Source: Scilla litardierei
Lineage: Eukaryota > Streptophyta > Magnoliopsida > Asparagales > Asparagaceae
Reading direction: 5' to 3'
Assembly (NCBI GenBank): GCA_030789695.1
Contig: CM061134.1
Coordinates: 64,345,370-64,409,369, forward strand
Length of the DNA: 64,000 bases
A program made the translations under genes and the position numbers. Positions within the stretch are counted from its first letter, which is position 1. The number at the start of each line of letters is the position of its first letter. Of this stretch, positions 33,905 to 44,310 are shown piece by piece. Below the pieces are notes generated by a model. The model saw only the letters and a program-made list of their open reading frames with translations, was not told the DNA's origin and made no database searches.

Positions 33905-35706
33905 ATGTAGCCAAAATTAATATGAGATAATGGCATTACATGAAAATGAGGACTATTATGATGATAACATCTATTCGAACTTGGAATTTGAGGTGATAAG
34001 CCATTAGCAAACTATTTAAACCACATCAGAAGGAAGATCATAAAGTTTAAATCTTCTACTCGTGCTAATCATGACTAACGGGGGCCTAGCTAAGGATGTC
34101 ATTCATAATATAGTATATAAAGGGGGTATTGACTAATCCATATGCATTCGTGTTGTTACACCTAACCAGCCAAGCAGCAATGCACTCAACTACCATAATA
34201 CCCAACAACAAGCCAAAATCCAGGAAAACACCAACAAAAAAAGACAAGGCCACATTTCAAGGACCATACTTATCGCTATCACTCCTTCCAGCAATTCCCA
34301 TAATAGCCAACAACAAGCCAACACCAAAACCATCTTCCAAATCCAAGCACAAGGCCGACATCCAACCTCAACCCCTAAGGCCAATAGAATGCCAATACTC
34401 ATCCCTAGATACCCCTTACCAACACCATTGGTTGACATCCACAGTTATAATCATCAACCCTAAGCAAGTCAACGACCAAAAACTCACGGTCCAATAAACA
34501 CGAAGGAGTAGACCCAAGAAGAAACCGAAGCCGGACACCTTTACGGGCAAGACCTAGGACAAGGAGCTCGAAAGAAATCCAAGAACTGTGACTTCCCAAG
34601 ATCTCAACCACACAAAAATAGCGAGGGTGGCGGTGAGGGTCATCGCTAAGCCCAACAATCCCCAAAATCCTAAAGCATATCGTCGGTGGGCCATCGGTGG
34701 CTATCGATCCATGTCGTGTGGTGGCTGCGACTGCTCGACGTGGCGAGTGTCACCGAAGTAGGGTGGGGTGGCAGAGCTTCGGGCGAGGACGGAGGAGCCT
34801 GAGGCGAGATGGGTTAGGATAGCAGGGAGAGAGATAGGGTTAAGGCGTGGGTGTCGTTGTGACATAGATGAAGCCACGAGATGGGTTTGGTGAGGGAAGA
34901 GATGAGGGGATTAAATGGGGCGCCGAAGTCATCGGTATGGTCGGGTAGGGTAAGGTAGACTGGGTTGGGGCTCGAGGAGAAGATGCAGACAAAAGAAAAT
35001 AAAGAGGTGGAAGACGGTGAGCGGAAAAAGATTCAACCCATGGGGAATCGGGTATAAGGTGGAAGAAGTGGATAGAAGAAGAATATGAGTTCAAGAAAGA
35101 TGAAGAAGAAGCAGCTGCATACGCTTGCACGTCGCGACTTGGATTGTCTCCAAGCCTCTAACACCATCCTCAAATTCTTGGCAAACTTCTGAGTCTCATT
35201 CGAAAACGTCGTTACCACGAATATGTCCAGACACTCGTATAATATCTGGATTACGAGACTCGTGAATGCACGTGGTGGATTGACCATATCAACAACATCA
35301 TCAAGTATTCGTAACTTATATACTTGGTCATGACATCCTCTTCTCAGATCCAATCTTTGCTTGATCCTTTAAGTCGATGAAAATATAACCAGTGCGAGGA
35401 AGACGACATTCGCCTTTCACAATCTTTTCATTCAGCGATCAATAGACGCTAGTCACGTGCCAAGATCTATCCTTCCAAAAGCACTTCAATGTTAGGTAGC
35501 AGTCATTCATCTCGCAACAAATCATTCAACCGAGCCTGAAGCTCAGGTGGTGTTTGATTGGGTGTCGACACCAGATCAAATGAAACTCGAGGACGTGATC
35601 CAAAATAATCCTAGGAGATTTATTCAGAAATACGTCCATGAGTTCTCGAATCACTTCAGGTTTCTTTTGGTTCAACTTCCATCGCAATTGTCACTGCCTC
35701 TGACAA
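33905..35706. other. Unassigned stretch between R and e3
   Basis: Apart from the short RT-like relic at 35,033-35,353 I see no gene. The direct repeat CCAACAACAAGCCAA occurs at about 34,202 and 34,307. The open frames here are Pro/Ser/Lys-rich and lack recognisable features. Confidence 0.4.
35033..35353 (-). pseudogene. Ty3/gypsy reverse transcriptase relic
   Basis: The minus-strand frame contains PPRAFTSLVIQILYECLDIF followed by VV and, after a short gap, NETQKFAKNLRMVLEAWRQS. This matches the order of the gypsy RT core: NAP..F..LMN.....LD.FVVV, then the FIDD box, then EEH..HLR.VLE.LR. The catalytic DD box itself is missing, replaced by a short deletion. The fragment is unrelated to e3, whose RT is further right, and looks chromovirus-like. 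Assigned by motif only. Confidence 0.45.
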
Positions 35707-36163
35707 TGACAATGAAACACCCCGCGTAACCATCTAAATTCCTAATCCCTATCGAAATCCTAGTTCTATGGACGCATTAGGAAGAACCCACGAAGGGGTT
35801 TCCACCAAAATCCCAGATTTGGGAACTACTCACAAATCCTAATCCCTATGACAATGAAACACCCAGTGTAACCATCTAAATTCCTAATCCCTATCGAAAT
35901 CCTAGTTCTATGGACGCATTAGGAAGAACCCACGAAGGGGTTTCCACCAAAATCCCAGATTTGGGAACTACTCACAAATCTGAAGTGATTCGAGAAACTA
36001 CTCACAAATTGTCTTTTTCCCGCCAATGACAATGAAACACCCCGCGTAACCATCTAAATTCCTAATCCCTATCGAAATCCTAGTTCTATGGACGCATTGG
36101 GAAGAACCCACGAAGGGGTTTCCACCAAAATCCCAGATTTGGGAACTACTCACAAATCCTAGC
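35707..36163 (-). repeat. Tandem triplication in the e3 3' LTR
   Basis: A block of about 134 bp starting TGACAATGAAACACCC occurs at about 35,707, 35,849 and 36,030. The 5' LTR has it once (57,836-57,970). Between the second and third copies a 17-bp piece, CTGAAGTGATTCGAGAA (35,980-35,996), is the exact reverse complement of 35,643-35,659 outside the block. Confidence 0.8.
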
Positions 36164-37077
36164 TAAAAAGCAATCTAAATGAAAATCAACCGTAGAAATC
36201 ATGATCAAGCGATTGAAATGAGGTAGTAGCAATGCTATAAAGATAGTATTAAAGTTTGAAAGCAATCAGAAGACTTACAAAATGCAATAAAATTCCAGCC
36301 GTCACCGTACAAGAAAAAGACAGAAAAATAACAACTCCCGTTTTCAGAACCCTAGGTCAACTATTTATACAAATCAACGTCACCCGATCGGTTGAAGCAT
36401 CAATCGATCGGGTGAGCTACTTGGCGATTCAGCATCGACGTTCAAAACTTCAACCGCTCGCTTGGTCTGACCGGTTGGCATCTCCGGGTCGTCGTTTGGA
36501 TATTGCGGCATCAGGTGAACCGATCGGTTGAATATTCAACCGATCGGTTGGAATTATCTCCAAAATGGCCGAGAGTTCTGTCGATTTCACACGTTCAGCG
36601 AACCGGTCAGTTGAGCTCTCCGGGTCATCGTTTGGAAAAATCAGCTACAGATGAACCGATCGGGTGAGATGTCACCCGATTAGTTGGAATTCAGCTCCAA
36701 ATGGCCGAGAGCTCTGTTGGATTGAACCGGTCGACGAACCGGTCAGTTGAGCTACTCCTCACTCCAGCCTTCGTCCGGGTCGGATACGCGTGCATCACCC
36801 GATCGGTTGGCTGTGTCCAACCGATCGGTTAAGGGCTGAAAAATAGCGATCTTCGTCGTTTGACCCCCTGGATCGCGCGTGACTCCTCCCGTTGCTCCGG
36901 GGACTCATGATATCTTCGTTATATGTCCCCTACACTGGAAATCTCCTGCAAATACACAAAAATACCAAGAAGTGAAAGAAAACTAAAAATCCCAAGAAAA
37001 TGGACACGGGACGACGGAAAACAACGGAAAAACACAAAGAAGACGTGCGTGGATATATAAAATATAAACACACGTCA
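36030..37077 (-). repeat. e3 3' LTR
   Basis: Homologous to about 57,836-58,883 of the 5' LTR; its end reads ACACACGTCA. The part of the LTR corresponding to 57,229-57,835 is missing. It carries CACCCGATCGGTTG/CAACCGATCGGTTG palindromes at about 36,380-36,830 and a TATA box at 36,362-36,369 (minus strand TATAAATA). Confidence 0.82.
36362..36369 (-). promoter_or_regulatory. TATA box of the e3 3' LTR
   Basis: The minus strand reads TATAAATAG, directly downstream of the palindrome array in element sense; the 5' LTR has the same at 58,171-58,178. Confidence 0.6.
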
Positions 37078-39109
37078 AAATCCCCCAAGCTGAACCCTTC
37101 CTCGTCCTCGAGGAAGACAAGTGAGAGTAGGAGATCGGAGGGAGAGAATAGAGGGAGAAAGAGAAAGAGAAATAAAAATCCTAAATCACCCGTCAAAGCC
37201 AACAAAATCAGACACGCCACACTAAACAAGCATACGACAAAACACATCACTAAACCAAGGAAATATGAGTCCAAACAAGTGTCATGGGCCCACGCGGTGA
37301 AGCGCGAGTGAGCGTGGTCGTGTGCTAGCAGACGGTGTCGCTATCTACATAGTGTAGTAAAGTTCCATATACACATATCCAAGGAAAGACCCAAACATCG
37401 ATTCGATTTGAAATAAGCGGTGAATAAATAGCTCAAGCATGCATGAGAACAGAGCAAGAATCGAAGCGTATCATACGTCAGGGACTCCACAGCTAGGGAC
37501 TAGGAAATCACCACACTATCACCTAGATAATAGCTAGAAAGTTCCTATTCCAAGTGTTTTCGAAAACGATGGAGGTTGAGAAGATGTGGAGTAGAACACT
37601 CGGTGCAAATTCTCGCCTTCCCTTTATTCTCGATAGGTAGGAAAATATTCACACAGGAATTTTTTTGGGTTTTGGATATATGTATTTTTTTTTGAATTTT
37701 TGGCTATACATATATTTTTTTCTTTTCTCTTTTCTTTTCTTTTTGGGTTTTTCTTTTCTCTCTTTTTTTTGGATTTTTGGATTTTGGGATATAAACATGT
37801 GTACTCTCCCAAGTGGGAGAACGGTACACGACGAGAGGATTTGCACCAAGTAAAATAAAAAAGAAATCGGATTCTAAACACTTGGGCAAAGGAGATTTTT
37901 CTCGCTAATTAGAGCATAGGCTAAATGGGTTATCCTAGTCCTAACTGTGGAATCCTGACACATGCGAATTGAAGTATACAATATAAATATATTCATGCAT
38001 ATAGAAGCAGACAGGAGAAGCAAATACCGCATATTCAAATCGAAGCATGATAATCTAGGGGTCATCCCAGGACAGGTTATAAATCAAAATCACAAAGTAG
38101 AAGCACACTGTAAGCTAGTCACGACACACGACTCACATAAAAGCTAAGTGAAACCACGATGCATGAAATGCAAGAGGACTCGGCTTCCTAGGGTTAGTGA
38201 ATGTGATTATCGAAGCCATGCTAAGTGTGTGTGTGATTCTGTGGCAATTCATCATATGGGGTCATCTCTAGGAGAGAGAGAATAAAAGATGAGAAGAAAA
38301 AGGAAAAACACGATGAAAACGACTCAAAAACGAAGAAAAGACACAAATGACGCACGAAGTGCGACTCCCCCAAGCTGAAACTTGCATTGCCCTCAATGCA
38401 ATAAAAGTAAATACGGGAGGGCAATGAAAATGGGGGGGAATACGCACGGACACAAAGAGAATGAAAAACGAGAAAAACACACATACGAAACTGAAAAATA
38501 AAGAAGGAAGAAAAAGAAATACAGAAAATAAAAAATAGAAAATCACACCACATAACATATATAAACATGCACACCATGACGAAAAACACGACATCACACA
38601 CAAAATTCGATGTCCCCCAAGCTAGACATGACAATGCTAGCAATATGATATGATCATGATGATGCAGAAATATGTTAGGGGAAAGTCAATCTGAGCCGCT
38701 GTCGGTAGAATGGTATGTAGATGGCGAGGAGGGTGGTGAATAATGGAGGAAGGAATCCTCTGAGGACGAAGGAGAGGGTGTGTCGATAGGAGAAGGAGGG
38801 TCAACAGGCTGGATCACCGGAGGATCGAAATTTATTGGTGGATCGTGGTGGATAATGATGGCACCGGGTGAACCGACACACGGGTGCTAATTGGGAGGTT
38901 CCAAGAGTGGAAAGTGTACGAGTGTGGCATACCAAGGATCCGGGTAGAACTCCCATGGTAGATGTGAAATGCGAATGGGGAGGCGCTCAGGAGATGAGGG
39001 TGGGAGGATGGCAAAAGGAGTGTTAGCAGGACTATAGAGGTAGACTGCACACTCCTCACCAAAGGGAGTTAGCATACCGATATCGATCAAGTAGTCGCGA
39101 TCGATACGG
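37078..39109 (-). other. e3 3' non-coding region with polypurine tracts
   Basis: AAATCCCCCAAGCTG at 37,078 abuts the LTR and is the 3' polypurine tract in reverse. Further copies are CTCCCCCAAGCTGAAAC at 38,367 and GTCCCCCAAGCTAGAC at 38,611. The TCGTCCTCGAGGAAGAC block at 37,101 is shared with e4. T/C-rich runs near 37,680-37,780 account for several spurious frames. No gene. Confidence 0.6.
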
Positions 39110-39896
39110 CTACATCCCGGTAGAATAGGGAGGTGGGGGCGGCAGCCTCAAAACACAATTGACAATAAGAGTGATCATCCCACCACAGCAGATAGATCCA
39201 GAGGTTGCACGGCTAACAGATAAGATCTCATGGATGATCCAATGAGTGGTGTTTATGGGTAATGGGATATGTCCATGAATCCTGTCGTGGGACATGGCGT
39301 AAAGAAAGAAGAGCTCATCCCGAGACACCGTGGAAACATCCACGCAAGAGAAGATGGTGTTGGCAAGGAAGCAATGGGCGAAGCAGTAGCATGGATGTAT
39401 GATGTAGGAGGCAAGAATTACCAATGGAAAGGTGGTATACCGGGTGAATCGCTGCCAAACACCATCATCCCGAAAGTAAGAAAAGATGTCAGACCGATCA
39501 TGAGTTGAACATTCAACATGGCGATCGGGGTGAGGGAAATCCAGAATATTGTTAAGCTCGACAAAGCTCATAGAAAAATTGCCATTGAAGGCACGGAAGG
39601 TGAAGCCACAATCGGACACTTCGAGGGAACTAAGGAACTCGAGTGTGAGATTCATATATGTGTGAGCATGGGCATACAGAAGGAAGTCGCAACCAATGAA
39701 GCAAAAAAGTGTGCAGACGCCCTAAAGAGTCCAAGAGATTCGAGAGTGGGGGAATCGGTGAAAAGAGTAGGTCGCATGGGGCGATGAAGCAGGGCGTGCA
39801 GACGCGCAGATTGCTCTTCAGAAATTGGGTTAATGCCCAGGAATGATTGGGGAAAACAGCCGTGTAGGGGGTGTCTTCGTGAAGATGAGGCAATCT
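39110..39896 (-). pseudogene. e3 Athila ORF-1-like frame, interrupted by e2
   Basis: The minus-strand frame from ATG 39,655 (MNLTLEFLSSLEVSDCGFTF, then a FNGNFSMSFVELNNILDFP pattern) runs 181 codons to a stop at 39,110. LTLEFLSSL and the following F.L....MS...L..ILGFP-like pattern are typical of the ATHILA ORF-1 family, often discussed as an envelope-like third ORF; its function is not established. Upstream, residues of the same protein appear in a different frame (shift near 39,730, with a TAG directly before it) and continue to 39,896, where e2 begins. The probable start of the frame lies at about 52,450 on the other side of e2. Confidence 0.6.
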
Positions 39897-41648
39897 TGTA
39901 ATGCCCTACAAGCTACTGCACAAGTACTAGAGGGGGGGTGAATAGTACTTTAAAATAATAAGGAGTATAATTCCAAATTAAATTGCAAACAACTACCAAA
40001 TCAATTTGCGGAAGCTTAAATTGAATGACAACAACAAAATTAACAATGCAAACAAATGATGTTAATGGGTTCGGATCCACCCAAGTCTCCCCGACTTGTT
40101 CCCGGTGATCCTACGTCCCAACCACCCGGATCCCCTCCAGATACTTGAGTTAGAAACCCTAACTCAAGATTTCCACTATGAATATCTTGTGAAAAACCTT
40201 CACAAGATCAAATCATACAACAACGGAAATAGTGAATCCCACAACCCGGGATCACAACCTTCTCTCACAACCGAGAGAATCAACAAGCAATATAAATGAG
40301 TTATATTGAAATAAGCAAACTTACCACAAAATCCTATACCTTGAGTTTTTCTTACCCAATAGGTGAAATGGAGGATTTGAGGAAGATGAAGTCACCAAGA
40401 CCTAGCACCAAGGAAATGACCAGCAATCGGTGCCTAGGGATGATTTGGAGACTTGGATCAAGCAATAGCTTGAAGAGCTCACCAAGAACAAGCTTCTCTC
40501 TAGATGGATTCTAGATCTAGAAATGAGAGAGAATGAGTTTCTTGTGAGGAAGAGAGCTTTAGATTTGAGTGAGAAAAGCTATCTCTTTTGATCTCAATGA
40601 ATCTCTGAATGGAAGCTCTAACCTAGATAGAAATGACCTAGGTTCGTATTTATAGGGTCCCATAAAAACAACTTAGGTCACTCTCCAACGGATAGAAATC
40701 TGGGAGAATTAGTCGGTCAAAGAACAATCACTGACCGACTAGTTCATCAACTAGTCGGTCAGTCAAACAGCATGGACCGACTAAGAGAGGAACTGAGAAG
40801 AAAGAGAATTTCAGACCTAGAAATCTAGTCGGTCCAAGAAGACATTCTGACCGACTAGTTTCACAACTAGTCGGTTAGTCAGTGAACGTAGACCGACTAA
40901 GAGGCAAAATGAAATAGTCTGAACACAAGTTGACTTAGTCGGTCCAAGAACAAAAGTTGACCGACTAGATTGTCAACTAGTCGGTCACCAAACGTTCTTA
41001 GACCGACTAACGATAAACAGTAGCTTAGGAGAAATTTAGCATGAACAGTAAGTCACAACTAGTCGGTTAAAGAAGCATCACTGACCGACTAATTCACAAA
41101 CTAGTCGGTCGGTGAGTCAACGTAGACCGACTAACTGTAAGCAGTAAAGTCCAAGAAATTAAGGAATCAAACTAGTCGGTCCAAGAAGAGTTGCTGACCG
41201 ACTAGATCACCATCTAGTCGGTCAGTACTTGTTCTTGTACCAACTAACATGCACAAACAAGACCGAATCGAAGCGCGACGCTTCGAGGAAGTTAGAATGA
41301 ACTTGTACTAAGATCCTAGAGCTACGATATGAGCGTTATGAAGTTAGAATGGTAAGATATACTCAAGGCTTAACATTCTATATATCGAAGCTAAAAAGAC
41401 TATAAATAAAACCTTAATAAACGGTCTTCGAGAGCTTCGATTGATTCTTCATAACTTCCAAAACGGCGCAAGAGCTTCAACGAAGCTTTAGGCATGAATA
41501 CGAGCTTTGGGAAGTGTTGAGATGTCGCTTTGAATGTTCTCGTGAATTTGGCGACGATCTCCAATATTGCGCTCACAAATTGTTAGTTCATGGATTATTT
41601 ATGTTTGCTCATCATCAAAACCAAATCCGGGGAGTCCAATATTCAACA
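39897..41648 (-). repeat. e2 3' LTR
   Basis: The plus strand starts TGTAATGCCCTACAAGC and ends CAATATTCAACA. It carries five palindromic units between about 40,710 and 41,250, each with four motif copies in the order TAGTCGGTC, GACCGACTA, TAGTCGGTC, GACCGACTA, and a TATA box at 40,647-40,654. Leader ORFs at 40,096 and 40,296 are shared by both LTRs and are not genes. Confidence 0.93.
40647..40654 (-). promoter_or_regulatory. TATA box of the e2 3' LTR
   Basis: The minus strand reads CCCTATAAATACG, about 55 bp downstream of the palindrome array in element sense; the same box is at 51,432-51,439 in the 5' LTR. Confidence 0.65.
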
Positions 41649-41946
41649 TTCTCCCCCTTTTTGGTGATGACAAACCAACATAAACAATAATAAAAAATAA
41701 TGATTCAAATGTAAAATACTTACTCCCCCTGCATTGATGACACGTTAATTCCAAAATGAATATATATGAATTGCATCAAGCAGACGAGTAAGATTAATAA
41801 AGAGAATCGATTTTCGAAATATCGGATTTGAAAATCCTTATATATATCTTAACTCCCCCTGAATCTAACATATCAAACTAGATTCTTGGAAATTGAGTTA
41901 AATTTTCATTTGCGCTATTTATTATCATTATATCTCCCCCTTTGGC
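41649..41946 (-). other. e2 polypurine tracts (four copies)
   Basis: In reverse on the plus strand: TTCTCCCCCTTTTT at 41,649 next to the LTR, TACTCCCCCTGC at 41,721, AACTCCCCCTGAA at 41,851, TATCTCCCCCTTTGG at 41,931. The LTR-adjacent tract is identical to that of e1 (AAAAAGGGGGAGAA). Confidence 0.75.
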
Positions 41947-42643
41947 ATTATCCCAAAAATGGGGGGCATACAACGACAACAACTAGGAAATGGAAAATCC
42001 AACATCGGGAGTCGTAGACAATGACGATGGAACTAATTGACACCAAGGGAAAAATGATAAAATCAAATCAAGGTGTGCCAAATTGTCCATTATCAAAAAG
42101 CGATAATCAAAATCATCAAAAATAATATTTGGTAATAATTTTTTTTCATTTATTGAATAATGAAACATACTCTCCAATATTCAATATTCTTGGTTAAATT
42201 TGTGCATGGAAAACAATTCTATACAATTATAGAATTTCAATCTATTTAACCAAGTTTTTCAATCGTCGAGCGACGATTTTACATAGCATGGACATTGAAT
42301 GAGAATTAATGTGCACGAGGAAGTAATTATCACAACATGAACAACGATGTATATATAGATAGAAACATCAAGAGTACATCCCAAAAAGAGATCGATACAA
42401 CAAATGCAACATACCCATCAAAAAGAAATACATCATATAGCATTGATACAACATCATCATGTGAACATCATCATCAACATCAACGTCCAACAACAAAAAA
42501 TACAACACATCAAAATATCCAACACCGACATCCAGAAAACGCAGAAATACATCAAATCAACCCTCAATCTCCATCCTAACCCAAAATACTCTCAAAAAAA
42601 ATATGTCATCCAAAGAGTAGTGGAGAGTCCTCGGAACAAACGA
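41947..42643 (-). other. e2 3' untranslated region
   Basis: AT-rich stretch between the third ORF and the polypurine tracts. CATCATCATCAACATCAAC-like low-complexity sequence lies near 42,455-42,485. No gene seen. Confidence 0.5.
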
Positions 42644-43063
42644 TCACGAGGAAGTGGCTGGATCTGCAGTCTCCATGGGTCTAGTCGACGGAGTGGACTC
42701 AGGCTCTGCAGGGAGAAGAGGCGTCTCAACAGACGGGATCGTCGGGGTAGGTGTGGAAACAACTGGCTCAACAGCAGGGGTCGCAACAGCAGGGGTCTCA
42801 ACAGCAGCAGGTGATAGATGTGCAGGCTCGACAGCAGGGTCAGCAGCATGCTCAGAAGTCTGAAGTGCTGAAGCAGAAGTCTCTGGAGCACCGGAAGTGG
42901 TGCCAACTCCAGGAGCTGAAGTAGTAGCAGCAGCAGCAGCAGCAGCAGCAGTGGCCTCATCGCCACGGGCTAAGGAAGTGACAAGCTCGTCAAGCTCCTC
43001 ATCGTCCATCTCCTCGGCCTCAGAAACTGAAGGAGGAAGATCAATCCCCATCATACGAGCCAT
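42644..43063 (-). pseudogene. e2 third ORF, C-terminal part (other frame)
   Basis: A frame of 139 codons (MARMMGIDLPPSVSEAEEMD) that continues the third ORF after a single-base frameshift near 43,080-43,085. It has a short acidic stretch, an Ala run of about nine residues (a GCT/GCA repeat at about 42,920-42,950), and a Pro/Thr/Ala/Val-rich tail ending PMETADPATSS. The tail is low-complexity and probably disordered. Read separately it would need internal initiation; as a continuation it needs one base more than is present. Confidence 0.55.
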
Positions 43064-44310
43064 ACGACAGACGACCTCCTCAGACGAGCCAAACGTGAGT
43101 CGTGCTGACGAAGAAGGCGTACGACATCGTCTAATGTGGCAGGAGGAGCGGGGGCTGCAGCAGCTGAGGGAGTAGACTGGGAAGCAGATGCGGTAGACCT
43201 CTGCACGTGACGAAGCGCCGCTAGAGATTTCTTAACGGCCGTCGCGTTCAGAGGAGTACCCAAGGGACGCTCATCGTCAGGAGGGAGAGGGACTCGGAAA
43301 TGACGAAAGACAAGGGTCAGCAGACACGGATATGGAATATGCGCAGATTTATTGGTCTTGCGTATACACTCGAAAGAGTCCATCTTATCGAGTATAACGC
43401 GAGCCCAATTAATCTCGGAACCCAAGAATAGAGCGTAGATGAGCTTCAAAAATGGCTGGGATGGAAGTGAAGATGAGCCGTACTTGGGAAGCAAGCACGA
43501 CTTCAGAATAAGATTCAAAACCCATGCATTTGGCTTGAATGACTTTGAAGGAACTCCAATAAAGGCAGGAGGGATCACATGGAAGATGTCAGAAAGAACG
43601 GACTGATCCAAGGAAGATATATCGTCGACGGAAATGTCAGAAGGCAGGAGACCAGAAGACGAACAACCAAGTATCTCCCCCAAGATTTCTGCCGTGAGAA
43701 CTATAGGAGTTCCCAAGACAGTAGTCTCGATGGAGTGACTCGCGTCGTACTGGCCTCGAACACGATTGGCATAGAACAATTTCACTAGGCGAGGATATGG
43801 TTTAGGATTGGCCTTAAGATCGTATCGGAGATAATCAAGGAGACCACTATAGGAGAGGAGGTCAGCTAAGCCAAGGAAATCTGAAAACTGAACGTAGTGC
43901 TCCAATAGCATCGGGCAGTGTTCAATACGGTTGTAGGCCGTGAGACACATAGGGTCGTCGCGACACAACGATATGTCAACACCACCCGCTGGCATTGGGC
44001 CCTTTCCCTTTGGCTGGCGAGTCCTAGGACGAAGTGGAGGAGTGGGTTCCCTATGGCTAGGCTCATCCTCAGGCACAAACTCAGTGTCGGAATCGGGAGG
44101 AGTAGAGGGTGAGTGGAGTATGGGCTTTTTGGTCTTAGATTTTCTGGGTTTGACAGTCGCCGTCCTCTGCTTCTTCAGAGGAGGCGAAGACGGAGAAGCT
44201 TGGGTTGATTTGGCACGACGCTTAGGCTTAGGTGGATTCCTAGGGTCTGAAGGCTCTATAGACATAGGAGAAGCCCCAGAAGAGGCGATAGGAATCCTCG
44301 TCTTTGCCAT
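43051..44310 (-). CDS. e2 third ORF (plant transposon-associated protein), frameshifted at its end
   Basis: 419 codons from ATG 44,310. The N-terminal 100 residues are basic and Ser/Pro-rich with likely nuclear-localisation clusters (PPKPKRRAKS, KPRKSKTKKP). From about residue 115 to 350 follows a folded region: CPMLLEHYVQFSDFLGLADL, then YPRLVKLFYANRVRG, VLGTPIVLTAEILGEILGCS, a WVLNLILKSCLLPKYG block and PYPCLLTLVFRHFRVPLPPD. This pattern (L...FYAN......V.G..I..T...I...L, ...I..ALFLG..I, P...LIT...) resembles the Pfam family called putative plant transposon protein, found in extra ORFs of plant retrotransposons; no enzymatic role is known. After a heptad-like stretch (VVRLLRQHDSRLARL) the frame shifts and ends SSVVWLV. 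It lies between pol and the 3' LTR in the same sense. Confidence 0.7.
   Translation of the reverse strand: MAKTRIPIASSGASPMSIEPSDPRNPPKPKRRAKSTQASPSSPPLKKQRTATVKPRKSKTKKPILHSPSTPPDSDTEFVPEDEPSHREPTPPLRPRTRQPKGKGPMPAGGVDISLCRDDPMCLTAYNRIEHCPMLLEHYVQFSDFLGLADLLSYSGLLDYLRYDLKANPKPYPRLVKLFYANRVRGQYDASHSIETTVLGTPIVLTAEILGEILGCSSSGLLPSDISVDDISSLDQSVLSDIFHVIPPAFIGVPSKSFKPNAWVLNLILKSCLLPKYGSSSLPSQPFLKLIYALFLGSEINWARVILDKMDSFECIRKTNKSAHIPYPCLLTLVFRHFRVPLPPDDERPLGTPLNATAVKKSLAALRHVQRSTASASQSTPSAAAAPAPPATLDDVVRLLRQHDSRLARLRRSSVVWLV

Noticed and set aside
37624..37889. Lys-rich and Phe-rich frames on both strands
   Set aside because: They come from a T/C-rich low-complexity run in the e3 non-coding region.
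40096..40514. Two small ORFs conserved at identical length in both e2 LTRs
   Set aside because: Identity follows from the young age of the LTR pair; there is no sign of selection on the frames.
40690..41255. Regularly spaced short repeats that look at first like a CRISPR array
   Set aside because: The motifs lie in an LTR of a plant retrotransposon, alternate in orientation, have unequal spacing and are duplicated in the other LTR and the pol-ORF3 spacer. No cas genes; eukaryotic context.
43051..44310. Calling the e2 third ORF an envelope protein
   Set aside because: There is no signal peptide, no transmembrane segment and no cleavage motif, and basic nuclear-type signals are present.
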